The translations under genes were made by a program, and so were the position numbers. Shown piece after piece: positions 32,934-42,297 of a DNA stretch of 43,909 nucleotides (position 1 is the first letter of the stretch; each line of letters starts with the position of its first letter). The notes below the pieces were generated by a model that did not search any database, was not told the DNA's origin, and saw only the letters and a list, made by a program, of their open reading frames with translations. This DNA is from an uncultured Bacteroidales bacterium. Lineage in GTDB: Bacteria > Bacteroidota > Bacteroidia > Bacteroidales > UBA932. The stretch is from positions 1-43,909 of the forward strand of contig CAMJHF010000020.1 of NCBI GenBank assembly GCA_946405435.1, written 5' to 3'.

Positions 32934-35900
32934 TTAGAAGGTTGCGGTTACCGAAAGGGAGAACGACCTGGCATAGGGGTAGGACGTTCCGCGCTCGATA
33001 TCGATTGAAGAGAAGGTATAGAGGTCGTTGGCGTAGAAGGTGGTACGCAGGCGCTGCATTTTCAGCTTCCGCACCAGACTCACCGGGAATTCATAGTAAA
33101 CGGAGATGCTGGACAGGTTGAGTACGTTGTTCTTCTGCACGAACCGCGACGTAGGCATGGTCATGTTCATCACCTGGCTCGATTCATTGTTCACAAGGGC
33201 GCCGCCGCTTCGGAACGGCATGACCTGTCCGGGTTCGTACCAGCGGCCCAGAAAGATACGGCGGTCCACATTGTCTTCGATGTAGGTGTTCTCCACCTTG
33301 TCGATGAGGGTGCTGTTGTAGAGGTACCCTCCTCCGTAGTAGGTCACCACGAAGTTCACTCCTACGCCCTTTATCTCTCCGTTGAAACCGAAGTTTCCGT
33401 TGAACAGGGGATCGGAAGAACCGGAGTAACGCAGGTCTTCGGCTTTCCAGGTGTTGGTGATGGTGCCGTCCTGCTTTATGAATATTTCGTCTCCGGTGAC
33501 AGGGTCGATACCAAGGGACGGCACCGTCCAGATGGCATGCAGGGGCACACCGTCAAAATACTGGATGACCGGGGCGGTCTGCGAGTTCTCTTCCGCCACG
33601 GCCTGCTGCTGCTTGTTGAAGGCCTGCATGGCTTCCGAAATCTGCAGCACGCGGTTGTCGTTGGTGGCGACTTTGCCGAAAACGCTGAAGTACGAGGCGC
33701 CTCTCTGGTATAGCATGTAGCTGAGCTGCAGTTCGATACCCTTATTGCGCACGAGGCCCAGGTTGTCGCTCACGGTGCTGAAGCCCGTAGAGGGCAGGAT
33801 TGAGCGGCTGAACATCATGTTGCGGGTGTCGGCTATGTAGGCGTCCACCACCATGTTGATACGGTTTGTGCGGAAGTCGATTCCGACGTTGTAGTCCATC
33901 TTCTCTTCCCAACCTAGGTCGGGATTCTCCATGTTGGTGAGGTAGGCGCCGGAGAAACCATTGTAGTAGCCGCTGCTGAAGTAGCGATAGACGGGAAGCG
34001 AGGTGTTGGTGGTGAAGTTCTGGTTGCCAGACGACCCGAGCGAAGCACGCAGCTTGAGCTGGCGGAGCCAGGACTGGCCTTCCATGAATTTCTCGTTGTG
34101 GAGGTTCCAGGCAAGACCGGCGCTCCAGAACAGACCCCAGCGGTTCTTGGTGCCGAACACCGAAGAGGCGCTGGCCTTGAGGGTGGCGTCTGCCATGTAG
34201 CGGTTGTCGTAGGAATAACCCGCCGTGAGCAGCGCTCCCAGGTTGCGGTTGAGGCCGTCGCCGCCGGTGGGTATAGCATCCTGGGCATACTGCCTGGCGT
34301 AGGTTATGGACTGCATGTTGCTGTTGGGGAAGCCTTCCGTGTAATGGGTGATTTCCTCGTAGTTGGTCTCCGAAATATTGTACTGCGCCGTGGCGAATAT
34401 ATCGTGCACCGCCGCGATTTTTTGGTTGAACTGGGCGGAAATATCAGCGGAGAATGTGGTGTACGTGCCGTTGGACACGGTGTAGGAGCCCCTGCGCAGG
34501 AATGTTTCATCGCCTGTGGGGGTGTTTGCAAAGTCGGTGTGGTCCGCCGGACGGAAGTCATCCGACTTGGTGCGCTGGCTGTTGATGCCGGCGCGCCCCA
34601 CGAGCCTGAGGCTCGGCAGCACCTGGTACTCTGCGTAAAGGTTGTCCGTAAAGTCCATGTATTCACCTGCATAACGAGTTCCTATCAGGGCATTGTACAT
34701 GGGGTTTGTCACGGCAGTGCCATAATTGAAAGTGGTGCCGTTGCTGCCCTTGTAGCCGGACGAAAAGAGTATTTTCTTCAGATTTCCGTCAGCGTCGTAA
34801 GGTGTGAAGTATGGATTCAGCCGGGCGTACTCGTAGAAACTGCCATATGGAGAATCTTCCTTGTTCATGAACGCGATGCTCATTATGTTGCGGAACGTCC
34901 ACTTGCCAAGACGGTACGAGACGTTGACGTCGCCGGAAATGTTGCGACGGTAGGAGCCTTTCATGGCGCCGTTCACCTGGTTGTACGAGAATGTGGCCAG
35001 GGCTTTGAGGTCCTTGCCGCCAAGCTCCACTCCGAGGGAGTGCTTATGGCTTATGCCCGTGCGCAGGGGCTTGGACAGCCAGTAGGTATCCTCCCCTTCC
35101 AGGGCCCTTTTGAGGCGCATGTTGTAAAGCTCTACACCAGAAACAAGAACGTCGCTGTCTGTCGATTGTTCGTAGAAACCGTAGCGCCTTTCCACTTCCA
35201 GTTTCTCCAGTGAATTGCAGAGGTTGTAGCTGCTCAGGTCGGGAATCTCGGCGGTGACGCTGCCGCTGTAGGTTACCATGGAACGGGTGCCGGTGAGGGC
35301 CTTGGTCTCGATGACTATCACGCCGTTGGCACCCTTGGAGCCATATATAGCCTTGGCCGAAGCATCCTTGAGGATGGTGATGCTCTGCACGCGGTTCATG
35401 TCCATGTCGGTAATCTTCTGGAGCGAAGTCTCGAAGCCGTCCAGGATGAACAGGGGCGTGTTGCCGGATGTGAGGTAGTCGCTCTTGAGAGCCTGCGTGG
35501 TGGCGGTGGACAGGGTGGAGGCGCCGCGGATCTGGATATTGGCCATGGCGTTGGGGTCGGAACCAGCGGACAGGTTCTCCAGCACTACCATGGACGGGTC
35601 GATGTTCTTCAGGGACGCGATCACGTTGGTGTTGGACATGCGCTTGATCTCGTCCGAAGTGACTGCCTGCACCGAGCCGGTGAAACTGTCTTTTCGACGG
35701 GTGAAGATACCGGTCACGACCACTTCTTCCAAGGCCTCCGCATCGAGTTCAAGGTAGATTTTGGCCTCCCCCTTGAGGTCTGCGACTTTGATTTGCTGGG
35801 TCTTGTAACCCATGGTCTCCACGGAGAGGGTGGCGTCGGCCGGAACTCCGGTCATGACAAAATGCCCGTCGGCATTGGTCGAAACTCCGATTTTTGCTTT

Positions 35901-36071
35901 CTTGTTCATGACAACCACGCCGGGAAGGGGATCGCCGTTCTCGTCGAAAACGGTTCCCCTAACTTGCCGCGTGTTCTGTGCAGGGAGAGGGAATGGCAGA
36001 AAAGTCATTGCCAACAGCAGCAAAAAGCCGCCGAGGGCATACTTTGCCCTTATACTTGCTATTCTAGACAT
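32934..36071 (-). CDS. SusC/RagA family TonB-dependent outer-membrane transporter
   Basis: This 1045-residue transporter has a signal peptide (about 1-31). A carboxypeptidase-regulatory-like domain follows (VRGTVFDENGDPLPGVVVMN, then MTGVPADATLSVETMGYKTQ). The SusC-specific linker EEVVVTGIFTRRKDSFTGSV leads to the plug (IQIRGASTL, DMNRVQSITILKDASAKAIY, GSKGANGVIVIETK). A 22-stranded barrel follows, ending in an aromatic terminal strand (YARSFSLSVTATF). It imports the operon's substrate with energy from TonB. With a metalloprotease and no glycosidase in the operon, peptides are a likelier cargo than glycans. The region has its own promoter at 36095-36125. Confidence 0.95.
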   Translation of the reverse strand: MSRIASIRAKYALGGFLLLLAMTFLPFPLPAQNTRQVRGTVFDENGDPLPGVVVMNKKAKIGVSTNADGHFVMTGVPADATLSVETMGYKTQQIKVADLKGEAKIYLELDAEALEEVVVTGIFTRRKDSFTGSVQAVTSDEIKRMSNTNVIASLKNIDPSMVVLENLSAGSDPNAMANIQIRGASTLSTATTQALKSDYLTSGNTPLFILDGFETSLQKITDMDMNRVQSITILKDASAKAIYGSKGANGVIVIETKALTGTRSMVTYSGSVTAEIPDLSSYNLCNSLEKLEVERRYGFYEQSTDSDVLVSGVELYNMRLKRALEGEDTYWLSKPLRTGISHKHSLGVELGGKDLKALATFSYNQVNGAMKGSYRRNISGDVNVSYRLGKWTFRNIMSIAFMNKEDSPYGSFYEYARLNPYFTPYDADGNLKKILFSSGYKGSNGTTFNYGTAVTNPMYNALIGTRYAGEYMDFTDNLYAEYQVLPSLRLVGRAGINSQRTKSDDFRPADHTDFANTPTGDETFLRRGSYTVSNGTYTTFSADISAQFNQKIAAVHDIFATAQYNISETNYEEITHYTEGFPNSNMQSITYARQYAQDAIPTGGDGLNRNLGALLTAGYSYDNRYMADATLKASASSVFGTKNRWGLFWSAGLAWNLHNEKFMEGQSWLRQLKLRASLGSSGNQNFTTNTSLPVYRYFSSGYYNGFSGAYLTNMENPDLGWEEKMDYNVGIDFRTNRINMVVDAYIADTRNMMFSRSILPSTGFSTVSDNLGLVRNKGIELQLSYMLYQRGASYFSVFGKVATNDNRVLQISEAMQAFNKQQQAVAEENSQTAPVIQYFDGVPLHAIWTVPSLGIDPVTGDEIFIKQDGTITNTWKAEDLRYSGSSDPLFNGNFGFNGEIKGVGVNFVVTYYGGGYLYNSTLIDKVENTYIEDNVDRRIFLGRWYEPGQVMPFRSGGALVNNESSQVMNMTMPTSRFVQKNNVLNLSSISVYYEFPVSLVRKLKMQRLRTTFYANDLYTFSSIDIERGTSYPYARSFSLSVTATF

Positions 36072-36094
36072 ATCGAGTTTACACTACTGAACTT

Positions 36095-36125
36095 CAAAGA
36101 TGAGAAAAAAAGTTTAAAAATACAA
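36095..36125 (-). promoter_or_regulatory. Promoter of the SusC operon
   Basis: On the minus strand TTG (36125-36123) and CATCTTTG (36102-36095, one mismatch to TAnnTTTG) are 20 bp apart, 23 bp before the ATG at 36071. No regulator gene (hybrid two-component, SusR or ECF sigma/anti-sigma) lies next to the operon. Confidence 0.6.
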
Positions 36126-36187
36126 CCTTTTATATCTTGGAATGGATTTTGCGTAGAGGCATTGTAAAACGTTAAAAAGGCACAGCT

Positions 36188-36640
36188 ATGAAATCCACAA
36201 GAATTATCGCACTGCTCTTTGCGGCAGCATTTCTGAGCACAGGCTGCGTCAGAAGTTATTTCCCTGGTCCTTCTTCGGAGAGCGGCTCCGGCATGACAGT
36301 TATCGACTACGACGTCACTTCCGGCAACTGGCGGGAGCTCAACGGAATGTTCGAAGCGGTGCTGAGCGTACCGCAGATTACCAGCCACATCGTCAGTGAC
36401 GGCAACGTCCAGGTCTCGCGCCGCTATCCCGGCGAGAACAACGGCGCCGACATCCTTACTCCCCTTCCGGCAATACGCACCGAGGTCGTCGAGGCCGAAG
36501 GCGGCGGAGACTACTACTTCACCACCTTCATCGACTACGAATGGTCCAAGGGCACAATAAGCATCTACGTCACCACTTCCGACCTCTACACCGGCGACCG
36601 CCCCGGCGACATGTACTTCCGGGTGTTCATAAACGAGTGA
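36188..36640 (+). CDS. Small lipoprotein of unknown function
   Basis: This 150-residue lipoprotein has the signal MKSTRIIALLFAAAFLSTGC (lipobox LSTGC). The mature part has an acidic, beta-rich pattern (MTVIDYDVTSGNWRELN, then ILTPLPAIRTEVVEAEGG, YYFTTFIDYEWSKGTISIYV and DMYFRVFINE). I recognise no family. It is divergent from the SusC operon and lies 18 bp upstream of the DUF2130 gene, so the two may share a transcript. No convincing TAnnTTTG element was found in front of it. Confidence 0.75.
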   Translation: MKSTRIIALLFAAAFLSTGCVRSYFPGPSSESGSGMTVIDYDVTSGNWRELNGMFEAVLSVPQITSHIVSDGNVQVSRRYPGENNGADILTPLPAIRTEVVEAEGGGDYYFTTFIDYEWSKGTISIYVTTSDLYTGDRPGDMYFRVFINE

Positions 36641-36658
36641 CAGTCAACCTAGTAACTC

Positions 36659-37798
36659 ATGGCAGAACTAAGATGTCCCAAGTGCGGGAGTGTCTTTTCC
36701 GTGGACAAGGCGGACTACGCTTCCATCGTAAACCAGGTCAAGGGCGCCGAATTTGACGCCGAGGTCAACCGTCGTATCGCCGAGCTGCATCGCCAGAAGG
36801 AGGCGGAAGAGAGGGCGCGTGCTGCGGCTCAGGAGATGGCCCACCAAAATGAATTGTTCAAGAAGGATCAGGAGATAGCCGAACTCCGTTCGCAAGCCAG
36901 GGTGGCGGCGTCGGAAGCGGCGCTCCGCGAGAAGAGCCTTCAGACTGAATACGAAGGCAAGTTGCAGGTGGTCAAATCCGAGGCTGATTCCCGCATTCGT
37001 GTTGCGCAGGAGGAAGTCGAGCGCCTCAAGGACTTCAAAACCCGCCTGTCCACCAAGATGGTCGGCGAAAGCCTGGAGGTGCATTGCAGCACCGTCTTCG
37101 AAAGCGAACTGCGGGCCCTGCTCCCCAACGCATACTTCGAGAAGGACAACGACGCCTCCGGCGGCAGCAAGGGGGACTTCATCTTCCGGGACTTCGAAGA
37201 TGGCATGGAATACGTGTCCATCATGTTCGAAATGAAGAACGAAATGGACGAGACGGCCTCCAAGCACCGCAACGAGGACTTCTTCCGGAAACTTGACGCC
37301 GACAGGACCGCCAAGGGCTGCGAGTACGCCGTGCTGGTGTCCCTGCTTGAGCCTGAAAGCGAACTGTACAACGGCGGCATCGTGGACGTCTCGCACCGCT
37401 ATCCCAAGATGTACGTCATACGGCCCCAGTTCTTCAAGGCCATCATCACCCTGCTGGTGAACGCAGCCAAGAAGTCGGTGGAATACAAGCGCCAGCTTGC
37501 CGTCGCCCGCAGCCAGAGCATCGACGTCACCAACTTCGAGGGGCAGCTGGAAGCCTTCAAGGATGCCTTCGGGCGCAACTACCGCCTTGCCAGCGAGAAG
37601 TTCAAGACCGCCATCGACGAGATCGACAAGTCCATCTCCCACCTCCAGAAGATCAAGGACGCCCTCATCGGCTCCGAGAACAACCTGCGCCTGGCCAACG
37701 ACAAGGCCGACAACCTCACCATCAAACGCCTCACCCGCGGCAACCCCACGATGAAGGCCAAGTTCGACGAGGTCCGCCGGAACAATCAGGAAGACTGA
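36659..37798 (+). CDS. DUF2130 domain protein, possible PD-(D/E)XK nuclease
   Basis: This 379-residue cytoplasmic protein has three parts. A short N-terminal zinc-ribbon half ([13 protein letters not shown]) comes first. A long coiled coil of about 110 residues follows ([20 protein letters not shown] to [13 protein letters not shown]). The conserved DUF2130 core has [31 protein letters not shown] and [20 protein letters not shown]. The Asp in GDFIF and the E-x-K in FEMK fit a PD-(D/E)XK nuclease site, and the Lys/His-rich helix after it is also typical. This fold assignment is an inference. No defence partner genes are adjacent. The function in cells is unknown. Confidence 0.88.
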   Translation: MAELRCPKCGSVFSVDKADYASIVNQVKGAEFDAEVNRRIAELHRQKEAEERARAAAQEMAHQNELFKKDQEIAELRSQARVAASEAALREKSLQTEYEGKLQVVKSEADSRIRVAQEEVERLKDFKTRLSTKMVGESLEVHCSTVFESELRALLPNAYFEKDNDASGGSKGDFIFRDFEDGMEYVSIMFEMKNEMDETASKHRNEDFFRKLDADRTAKGCEYAVLVSLLEPESELYNGGIVDVSHRYPKMYVIRPQFFKAIITLLVNAAKKSVEYKRQLAVARSQSIDVTNFEGQLEAFKDAFGRNYRLASEKFKTAIDEIDKSISHLQKIKDALIGSENNLRLANDKADNLTIKRLTRGNPTMKAKFDEVRRNNQED

Positions 37799-37827
37799 GT
37801 GGCATGTGAAAGGCCGTTTTTTTTTCT

Positions 37828-37835
37828 TACATTTG
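37828..37835 (+). promoter_or_regulatory. -7 promoter element before sanA
   Basis: TACATTTG matches TAnnTTTG and lies 19 bp before the GTG start at 37855, just after a nine-T run (37817-37825) that may also serve as the tail of a weak terminator for the DUF2130 gene. Confidence 0.5.
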
Positions 37836-37854
37836 CATCCAAACGGCACTTCAA

Positions 37855-38487
37855 GTGAAGATAATCATCAAGGGCATCGTCATTTTGGTCATCCTTGTCC
37901 TGACCTTTATCGTTTATTGCAACGTAAGGGTCGGGCTTTATTCCAAGTCCCGTGTGTATGATTCCGTCTCCGACATCCCGCATTATCATACCGCCCTTGT
38001 ACTTGGGACATCACCGCGCGGAAGGTTTGGCGGGGCCAACGTATTCTTCGTCGCCAGGATCAACGCCACCGCCGAGCTCTACAATGCCGGCAAGATAGAC
38101 AGGATACTCGTCAGCGGAGACAACAGGCACGCGAATTACAATGAACCGGCAGCCATGAGGCAGGCCCTCATGCAGAAGGGTGTTCCGGGCGAGATTATCT
38201 TTCTCGACTATGCAGGCTTCAGGACATACGACTCGGTCATCAGGGCCAAGGAGGTGTTCGGGCAGAACAGTTTTATCGTCGTGAGCCAGAAGTTCCATAA
38301 TGAGAGAGCCATTTTCATAGCAGGAAAGAAGGGTATCGATGCAGTCGGATACAATGCCTATGATGTACGGCACGGATATGGAGTCGTCACTCACGCCCGG
38401 GAATGGGGGGCTAGATGCAAAGTTTTTCTGGACCTGATTTCGGGGAAGCAGCCGCATTTCCTGGGAGAGCCGATAGATATAGGTTGA
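37855..38487 (+). CDS. sanA: SanA-like DUF218 envelope protein
   Basis: This 210-residue protein with one N-terminal membrane anchor (IIIKGIVILVILVLTFIVY) starts at a GTG. The DUF218/SanA domain shows TALVLGTSPRGRFGG, DRILVSGDN, AAMRQALMQKGVPGEIIFLD, GFRTYDSVIRAKEVFG and IVVSQKFHNERAIFIA. SanA of Escherichia coli limits entry of vancomycin at high temperature and is linked to envelope barrier function; the exact reaction is not settled. The acyltransferase gene starts 6 bp downstream, so the two are probably co-transcribed. Confidence 0.9.
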   Translation: MKIIIKGIVILVILVLTFIVYCNVRVGLYSKSRVYDSVSDIPHYHTALVLGTSPRGRFGGANVFFVARINATAELYNAGKIDRILVSGDNRHANYNEPAAMRQALMQKGVPGEIIFLDYAGFRTYDSVIRAKEVFGQNSFIVVSQKFHNERAIFIAGKKGIDAVGYNAYDVRHGYGVVTHAREWGARCKVFLDLISGKQPHFLGEPIDIG

Positions 38488-38493
38488 AAAGAT

Positions 38494-39657
38494 ATGAATA
38501 AAGAAAGGGAAATCTGGATAGACTGGCTCAGAATTATCGCCTGTCTGTTTGTTATGATGACACATTGCTGCGAAGGGTTCTATTTTGGAGACGGCGGCGC
38601 CCTCATCATGACACGGAGCGACGCCCTTTGGGTGACGCTGCTGAACACTTTCACACGCGCCTGCGTGCCGCTTTTCGTAGTGGCTTCCAGCTATTTGCAA
38701 TTCCCTTTGCACTACTCTACGGGTGAGTTTTTCCGCAGGAGGCTCGTCCGCGTCCTCATTCCGCTGGTGGTCTGGTCCCTGGTATATGCCTTTGTCTGGG
38801 GAGACCCTGTTCAGAACCTCAAAGACCTGGCCCTCAACTTCAATTACTCTGCCGGTCACCTTTGGTTCGTGTATATGCTGCTCGGCGTTTACCTCCTTAT
38901 GCCGCTGCTTTCGCCATGGGCCGAAAAAGTCGGGAAGAAGGAGCTGCAGCTGTTCCTCGGTATCTGGCTGTTTTCCACCGTCATTCCATTCATCCGCCAG
39001 TGGGCAGGGGGCCCTGCAGAGGTCATCTACGGACCTTCGGGCATCCCCAATCTGGCCAAATATCCCCTTTGGGGCGAGGCCAGCTGGAACAGCTATGGCA
39101 CATTCTACTACATCAGCGGATTCATTGGATACTTGCTGCTCGGGCTGTATTTCCGTAAGTTCGTAAAACAGCTCTCCTGGGCGAAGACGCTCGCCATTGC
39201 GCTGCCCCTTTTTGCGGCAGGATTCTTCATCGGCGCACATGGATTCTACACGCGCGTCCTTGCCGATGCCGGCGGCACTTTCCCCGTATCCGGTCCGGTA
39301 GGCTTTGCCGCCATCTGGGAGACCACCTGGTTCAACGACACCCTGGGCCTTGCCCTTATGACAATCGCTTGGATACTAATTATCAGGAAGTTCAACTATG
39401 CAGGTCCGTTCTACCAAAAAGTCATCCTGCCCGTATCCAAGGCCAGCTACGGCATGTATCTCTGCCACATGCTGGTCCTCAGCAGCGTCCTGACATGGAT
39501 ATGCGGCCTGCTTAAGCGCGGATCCGAAGGGCTTCTCGGTGTCTGGACCACCCCTGTTGAAGTGCTTTCCACCGCACTCATCACATTCGCCGTCACGGCC
39601 GTGCTGTGCGTCCTGGTCCAGAAGATTCCTAAAATAGGTAAATATATAGCGGGATAA
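38494..39657 (+). CDS. Acyltransferase family membrane protein (Acyltransferase_3)
   Basis: This 387-residue integral membrane protein has about 10 hydrophobic segments. The start IWIDWLRIIACLFVMMTHCC contains the D-W-L-R and H positions typical of acyltransferase-3 enzymes, with H24 as the expected catalytic His. Other signatures are FFRRRLVRVLIPLVVWSLVY, GHLWFVYMLLGVYLLMPLL and ASYGMYLCHMLVL. Such enzymes transfer acetyl or other acyl groups to surface polysaccharides or peptidoglycan sugars. The acceptor is unknown. It follows sanA by 6 bp. Confidence 0.9.
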   Translation: MNKEREIWIDWLRIIACLFVMMTHCCEGFYFGDGGALIMTRSDALWVTLLNTFTRACVPLFVVASSYLQFPLHYSTGEFFRRRLVRVLIPLVVWSLVYAFVWGDPVQNLKDLALNFNYSAGHLWFVYMLLGVYLLMPLLSPWAEKVGKKELQLFLGIWLFSTVIPFIRQWAGGPAEVIYGPSGIPNLAKYPLWGEASWNSYGTFYYISGFIGYLLLGLYFRKFVKQLSWAKTLAIALPLFAAGFFIGAHGFYTRVLADAGGTFPVSGPVGFAAIWETTWFNDTLGLALMTIAWILIIRKFNYAGPFYQKVILPVSKASYGMYLCHMLVLSSVLTWICGLLKRGSEGLLGVWTTPVEVLSTALITFAVTAVLCVLVQKIPKIGKYIAG

Positions 39658-39661
39658 ATGA

Positions 39662-39733
39662 AGCGGCTTCCTCGACACCTCTTACACCGACGGCGCCAGA
39701 TTCGTCTTCGTCCTGCCGGTTAACCAGACATAA
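39662..39733 (+). pseudogene. Remnant C-terminal fragment, resembling a histidine-kinase tail
   Basis: Between the acyltransferase stop and the LD-carboxypeptidase start, 23 codons read FLDTSYTDGARFVFVLPVNQ (then T and stop). The end GARFVFVLPV resembles the G2-box strand that closes many HATPase_c domains, but it is too short to be sure. The frame is closed by TGA immediately upstream (39659-39661), so if it is real it is a gene relic left by a deletion. The alternative is chance sequence in a short gap. Confidence 0.3.
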
Positions 39734-39740
39734 ACCCGCC

Positions 39741-40874
39741 ATGAAAGAATTCATTATACCGGCCGTAGCGGCACTTGCCCTGGTGTTTTCCTGCAGCAGG
39801 GAACCGGATGCGGATTCTTCCGTCAAGCTCAGCTGCGTGCAGCCTGCCTTCCTGCAGCCTGGCGAAAAAATCGCGCTGATTTCCCCATCGTACTACACTC
39901 CGATGGAGAATGTCGATACCGCCGCAATGGTCCTCAAAGAATGGGGCTTCGAGCCCGTCGTGGGGCCCAATGTCGGCAATGTGTACCTCGGCCACTATGC
40001 CGGGACGCCCCGAGAGAGGCTCGCCGACTTGCAATGGGCGCTGGAAGATCCTTCCATCAAGGCAATCCTGTGCAACCGTGGCGGATACGGCACCATAAGG
40101 CTCGTCAACATGTTGCCGGAGAGCATTGTCAGGGCAAATCCCAAGTGGCTTATCGGCTTCAGCGACATTACCACCCTGCTGGGAGTTAACACACGCTGCG
40201 GCGTAATGAGCATCCATGGCACCATGTGCTCGCTGCTGGCAAAATCGAAGGGAGTTGACATGTCAAGCACGCTCCTGAGGGATATCCTCACCGGCACCAT
40301 TCCCGAATACGAACTTCCGGCCAATCCGCTCAACATCCCGGGGCGCGCCACAGGTACGCTGGTAGGCGGTAACCTGTGCACATTCTCCCCGATCCTCGGG
40401 ACCGACGCCGATGCCACCCAGGGCGAAGACATCATCCTTTTCATCGAAGAAGTAGAGGAAAACATGAGCCACATCGACAGGCTCATCAACACACTGCTAC
40501 TCAACGGAGTATTTGACCGTTGCAAAGGTGTTATCCTCGGCGGATTCACCGACTGTGAGGCAAATCTGGATTTTGGCAGCGTGGAGGAGATGATATGCTC
40601 CTACCTGGACGATTACGGCATCCCTGTTCTCTGCGGCTTCCCCGCAGGGCACGACGCAGTCAATCTTCCGCTGCTGATGGGAGCGCCTGTCACGCTGGAC
40701 GTCACCGCAGCCGGCTCCAGGCTGACCTTCAACGTCGAAGGCTTCCGCAGGAGCGTCTGGACGGAGGATGCCATGGCAGAGGCTGCCGACCACGACAGGC
40801 TGGAGGCCGAGAAGCAACGCAAACTCATCCGCATCGTAGACTTCATCAAGCACTACGACGGCTACGGGAAATAA
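39741..40874 (+). CDS. S66 LD-carboxypeptidase (LdcA/MccF family), lipoprotein
   Basis: This 377-residue protein has a lipoprotein signal (MKEFIIPAVAALALVFSC). The S66 peptidase fold shows LQPGEKIALISPSYY, ILCNRGGYGTIRLVN, the nucleophile motif KWLIGFSDITTLLG, GTLVGGNLCTFSPILGTD, the Glu segment DIILFIEEVEENMSHIDRL, and the His segment PVLCGFPAGHDAVNLPL. The Ser-Glu-His triad is thus complete. These enzymes remove the terminal D-Ala from murein tetrapeptides during recycling, or cleave related amide bonds (as MccF does). The lipoprotein signal suggests an envelope location, unlike cytoplasmic LdcA. The gene ends 1 bp from the convergent fimbrillin-like gene. Confidence 0.92.
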   Translation: MKEFIIPAVAALALVFSCSREPDADSSVKLSCVQPAFLQPGEKIALISPSYYTPMENVDTAAMVLKEWGFEPVVGPNVGNVYLGHYAGTPRERLADLQWALEDPSIKAILCNRGGYGTIRLVNMLPESIVRANPKWLIGFSDITTLLGVNTRCGVMSIHGTMCSLLAKSKGVDMSSTLLRDILTGTIPEYELPANPLNIPGRATGTLVGGNLCTFSPILGTDADATQGEDIILFIEEVEENMSHIDRLINTLLLNGVFDRCKGVILGGFTDCEANLDFGSVEEMICSYLDDYGIPVLCGFPAGHDAVNLPLLMGAPVTLDVTAAGSRLTFNVEGFRRSVWTEDAMAEAADHDRLEAEKQRKLIRIVDFIKHYDGYGK

Positions 40875-40875
40875 T

Positions 40876-42282
40876 TCAATAGGCGAAGCAAGGGCGAGCG
40901 TGGAAGAAGACGGAGATACTCGAATCGCCCTTCTCTTCTTTTGACCTTGTGCACCATCCATCATAGCCTTGAGTTAGAGAGAAAAGGTAACACCAGGCAT
41001 AGCCCGACCCTGCGTATGTCGAGGACCAATAAAACACATGAATGGACTCTTTCCGAAGCATTTGTTCGACTGTGGGCATCATGGCAGTAAGCTGACCCCT
41101 TGAGGGAAGGAACCATCTCGTAGCGCCTTCCGGGCGTGCAGTTGCACATTCATAGGCAGCATGTGCGGCAGGGTAATCTTCCGAGTGATACTGATTGCAG
41201 AAAGCAAGGCCGTTCATCGCGGACTGATCAGTAAATCCAGTCTCTGCAGCATTTTTAGCCGCCCACTGATAAGAAGCTCTGTCCCCGCCTTCGCTTTCAA
41301 GAGAGAGTACGAGTATGCGGGAGCCGGGAGCAGCGACTTCAACGTCGGAAGAAGAGGTGTACGCTATAACGCCGATGGCGTCCGAAGTGCTTGTAGATGA
41401 AATTGTTCCGTTCTGGCTGACGTACCAGCCGTGCCAGGCACTGCAGTTCTCGCCGAACGATGCCTTGATTTTAAGCCATTCGATTGTGCCCGAACCGGTA
41501 TATTCATTGAGGGCCACGCTGACAGTATAGTACTTTCCGTTTTCGAACGACGTTGGAACGAAGTTGCCTTTATGAGAGAATCTGTAAACTTTGGAGCCGG
41601 TGGTGGCGGTGAGCGTCAGGGGGACGTTGTCCAGGACACACCCGGGAATGGCAAGGTAGAAAACGTTGGTTGCCGATGCCGGGAGGGCTGTATAAGATTT
41701 TCCGTTTATGGAAATGCTGAATCCGGTGGCATTCAGGTCGCTGAAGTCGTTCTTATCTTTCAGTCGGAACCTGACGATGGCCTGCTGGTTGACAAAAGAC
41801 GCCTCAGTAGATGTCACTGACGTTCCGTCAACCGTAGCCGTGACGGTGGCCAAGGCATAGTCGGACACTTTGTCAATGCTTTCTGCACTGCCGGTCAGCG
41901 TACCGTCCTGAGCTGAATAATCATCGCTCAGGTACTTAAGGAGGAGTTCCTCTCCGTCGGCGGGGAGAGAAGAAAGCGTACCTCTGAAAGTGGTGCTGCT
42001 TCCGCTTGTTTCGGCGATGAGCTCGCCATATTGCTTGGAGGTACCGTCGCTTGTCCAAACAGTAATGACATCTCCGGCCGACCACGTGGAGACAATCTTG
42101 TACGGAGTCTGCGAAGTATCTTCTTCCAGTGCTTTGGTATATGCCCTGGAGGCCTTGACGGTCATGGTATAGACCTGCTGGGCGGGGGTGGGTTCGGGGA
42201 GGGGTTCGGGTTCGGGGACGGCTTTGCTGCAAGAGATGGCCAGGAGCGCCGCCAAAAAGCAGTATAAAGAGTTGAATTTCAT
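40876..42282 (-). CDS. Fimbrillin-like lipoprotein with C-terminal FISUMP/DUF1566-type domain
   Basis: This 468-residue lipoprotein has the signal MKFNSLYCFLAALLAISC. A Pro/Glu linker (PEPEPLPEPTPAQQ) follows. The N-terminal half looks like a Mfa1/fimbrillin N-domain (STWSAGDVITVWTSDGTSKQ, then FRGTLSSLPADGEELLLKYL and FVNQQAIVRFRLKD). The C-terminal part (about 270-468) has TRWFLPSRGQLTAMMPTVEQ, VFYWSSTYAGSGYAWCYLF and SVFFHARPCFAY, which is the pattern of FISUMP/DUF1566 (Lcl-type) domains. The protein is probably a surface or pilus-associated adhesin subunit. A 49-codon ORF ends 15 bp upstream and probably shares its transcript. Confidence 0.85.
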   Translation of the reverse strand: MKFNSLYCFLAALLAISCSKAVPEPEPLPEPTPAQQVYTMTVKASRAYTKALEEDTSQTPYKIVSTWSAGDVITVWTSDGTSKQYGELIAETSGSSTTFRGTLSSLPADGEELLLKYLSDDYSAQDGTLTGSAESIDKVSDYALATVTATVDGTSVTSTEASFVNQQAIVRFRLKDKNDFSDLNATGFSISINGKSYTALPASATNVFYLAIPGCVLDNVPLTLTATTGSKVYRFSHKGNFVPTSFENGKYYTVSVALNEYTGSGTIEWLKIKASFGENCSAWHGWYVSQNGTISSTSTSDAIGVIAYTSSSDVEVAAPGSRILVLSLESEGGDRASYQWAAKNAAETGFTDQSAMNGLAFCNQYHSEDYPAAHAAYECATARPEGATRWFLPSRGQLTAMMPTVEQMLRKESIHVFYWSSTYAGSGYAWCYLFSLTQGYDGWCTRSKEEKGDSSISVFFHARPCFAY

Positions 42283-42297
42283 AATACAAATACTACC

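Noticed and set aside
37801..37825. Terminator after the DUF2130 gene
   Set aside because: A nine-T run is present but I could not find a convincing GC-rich stem before it.
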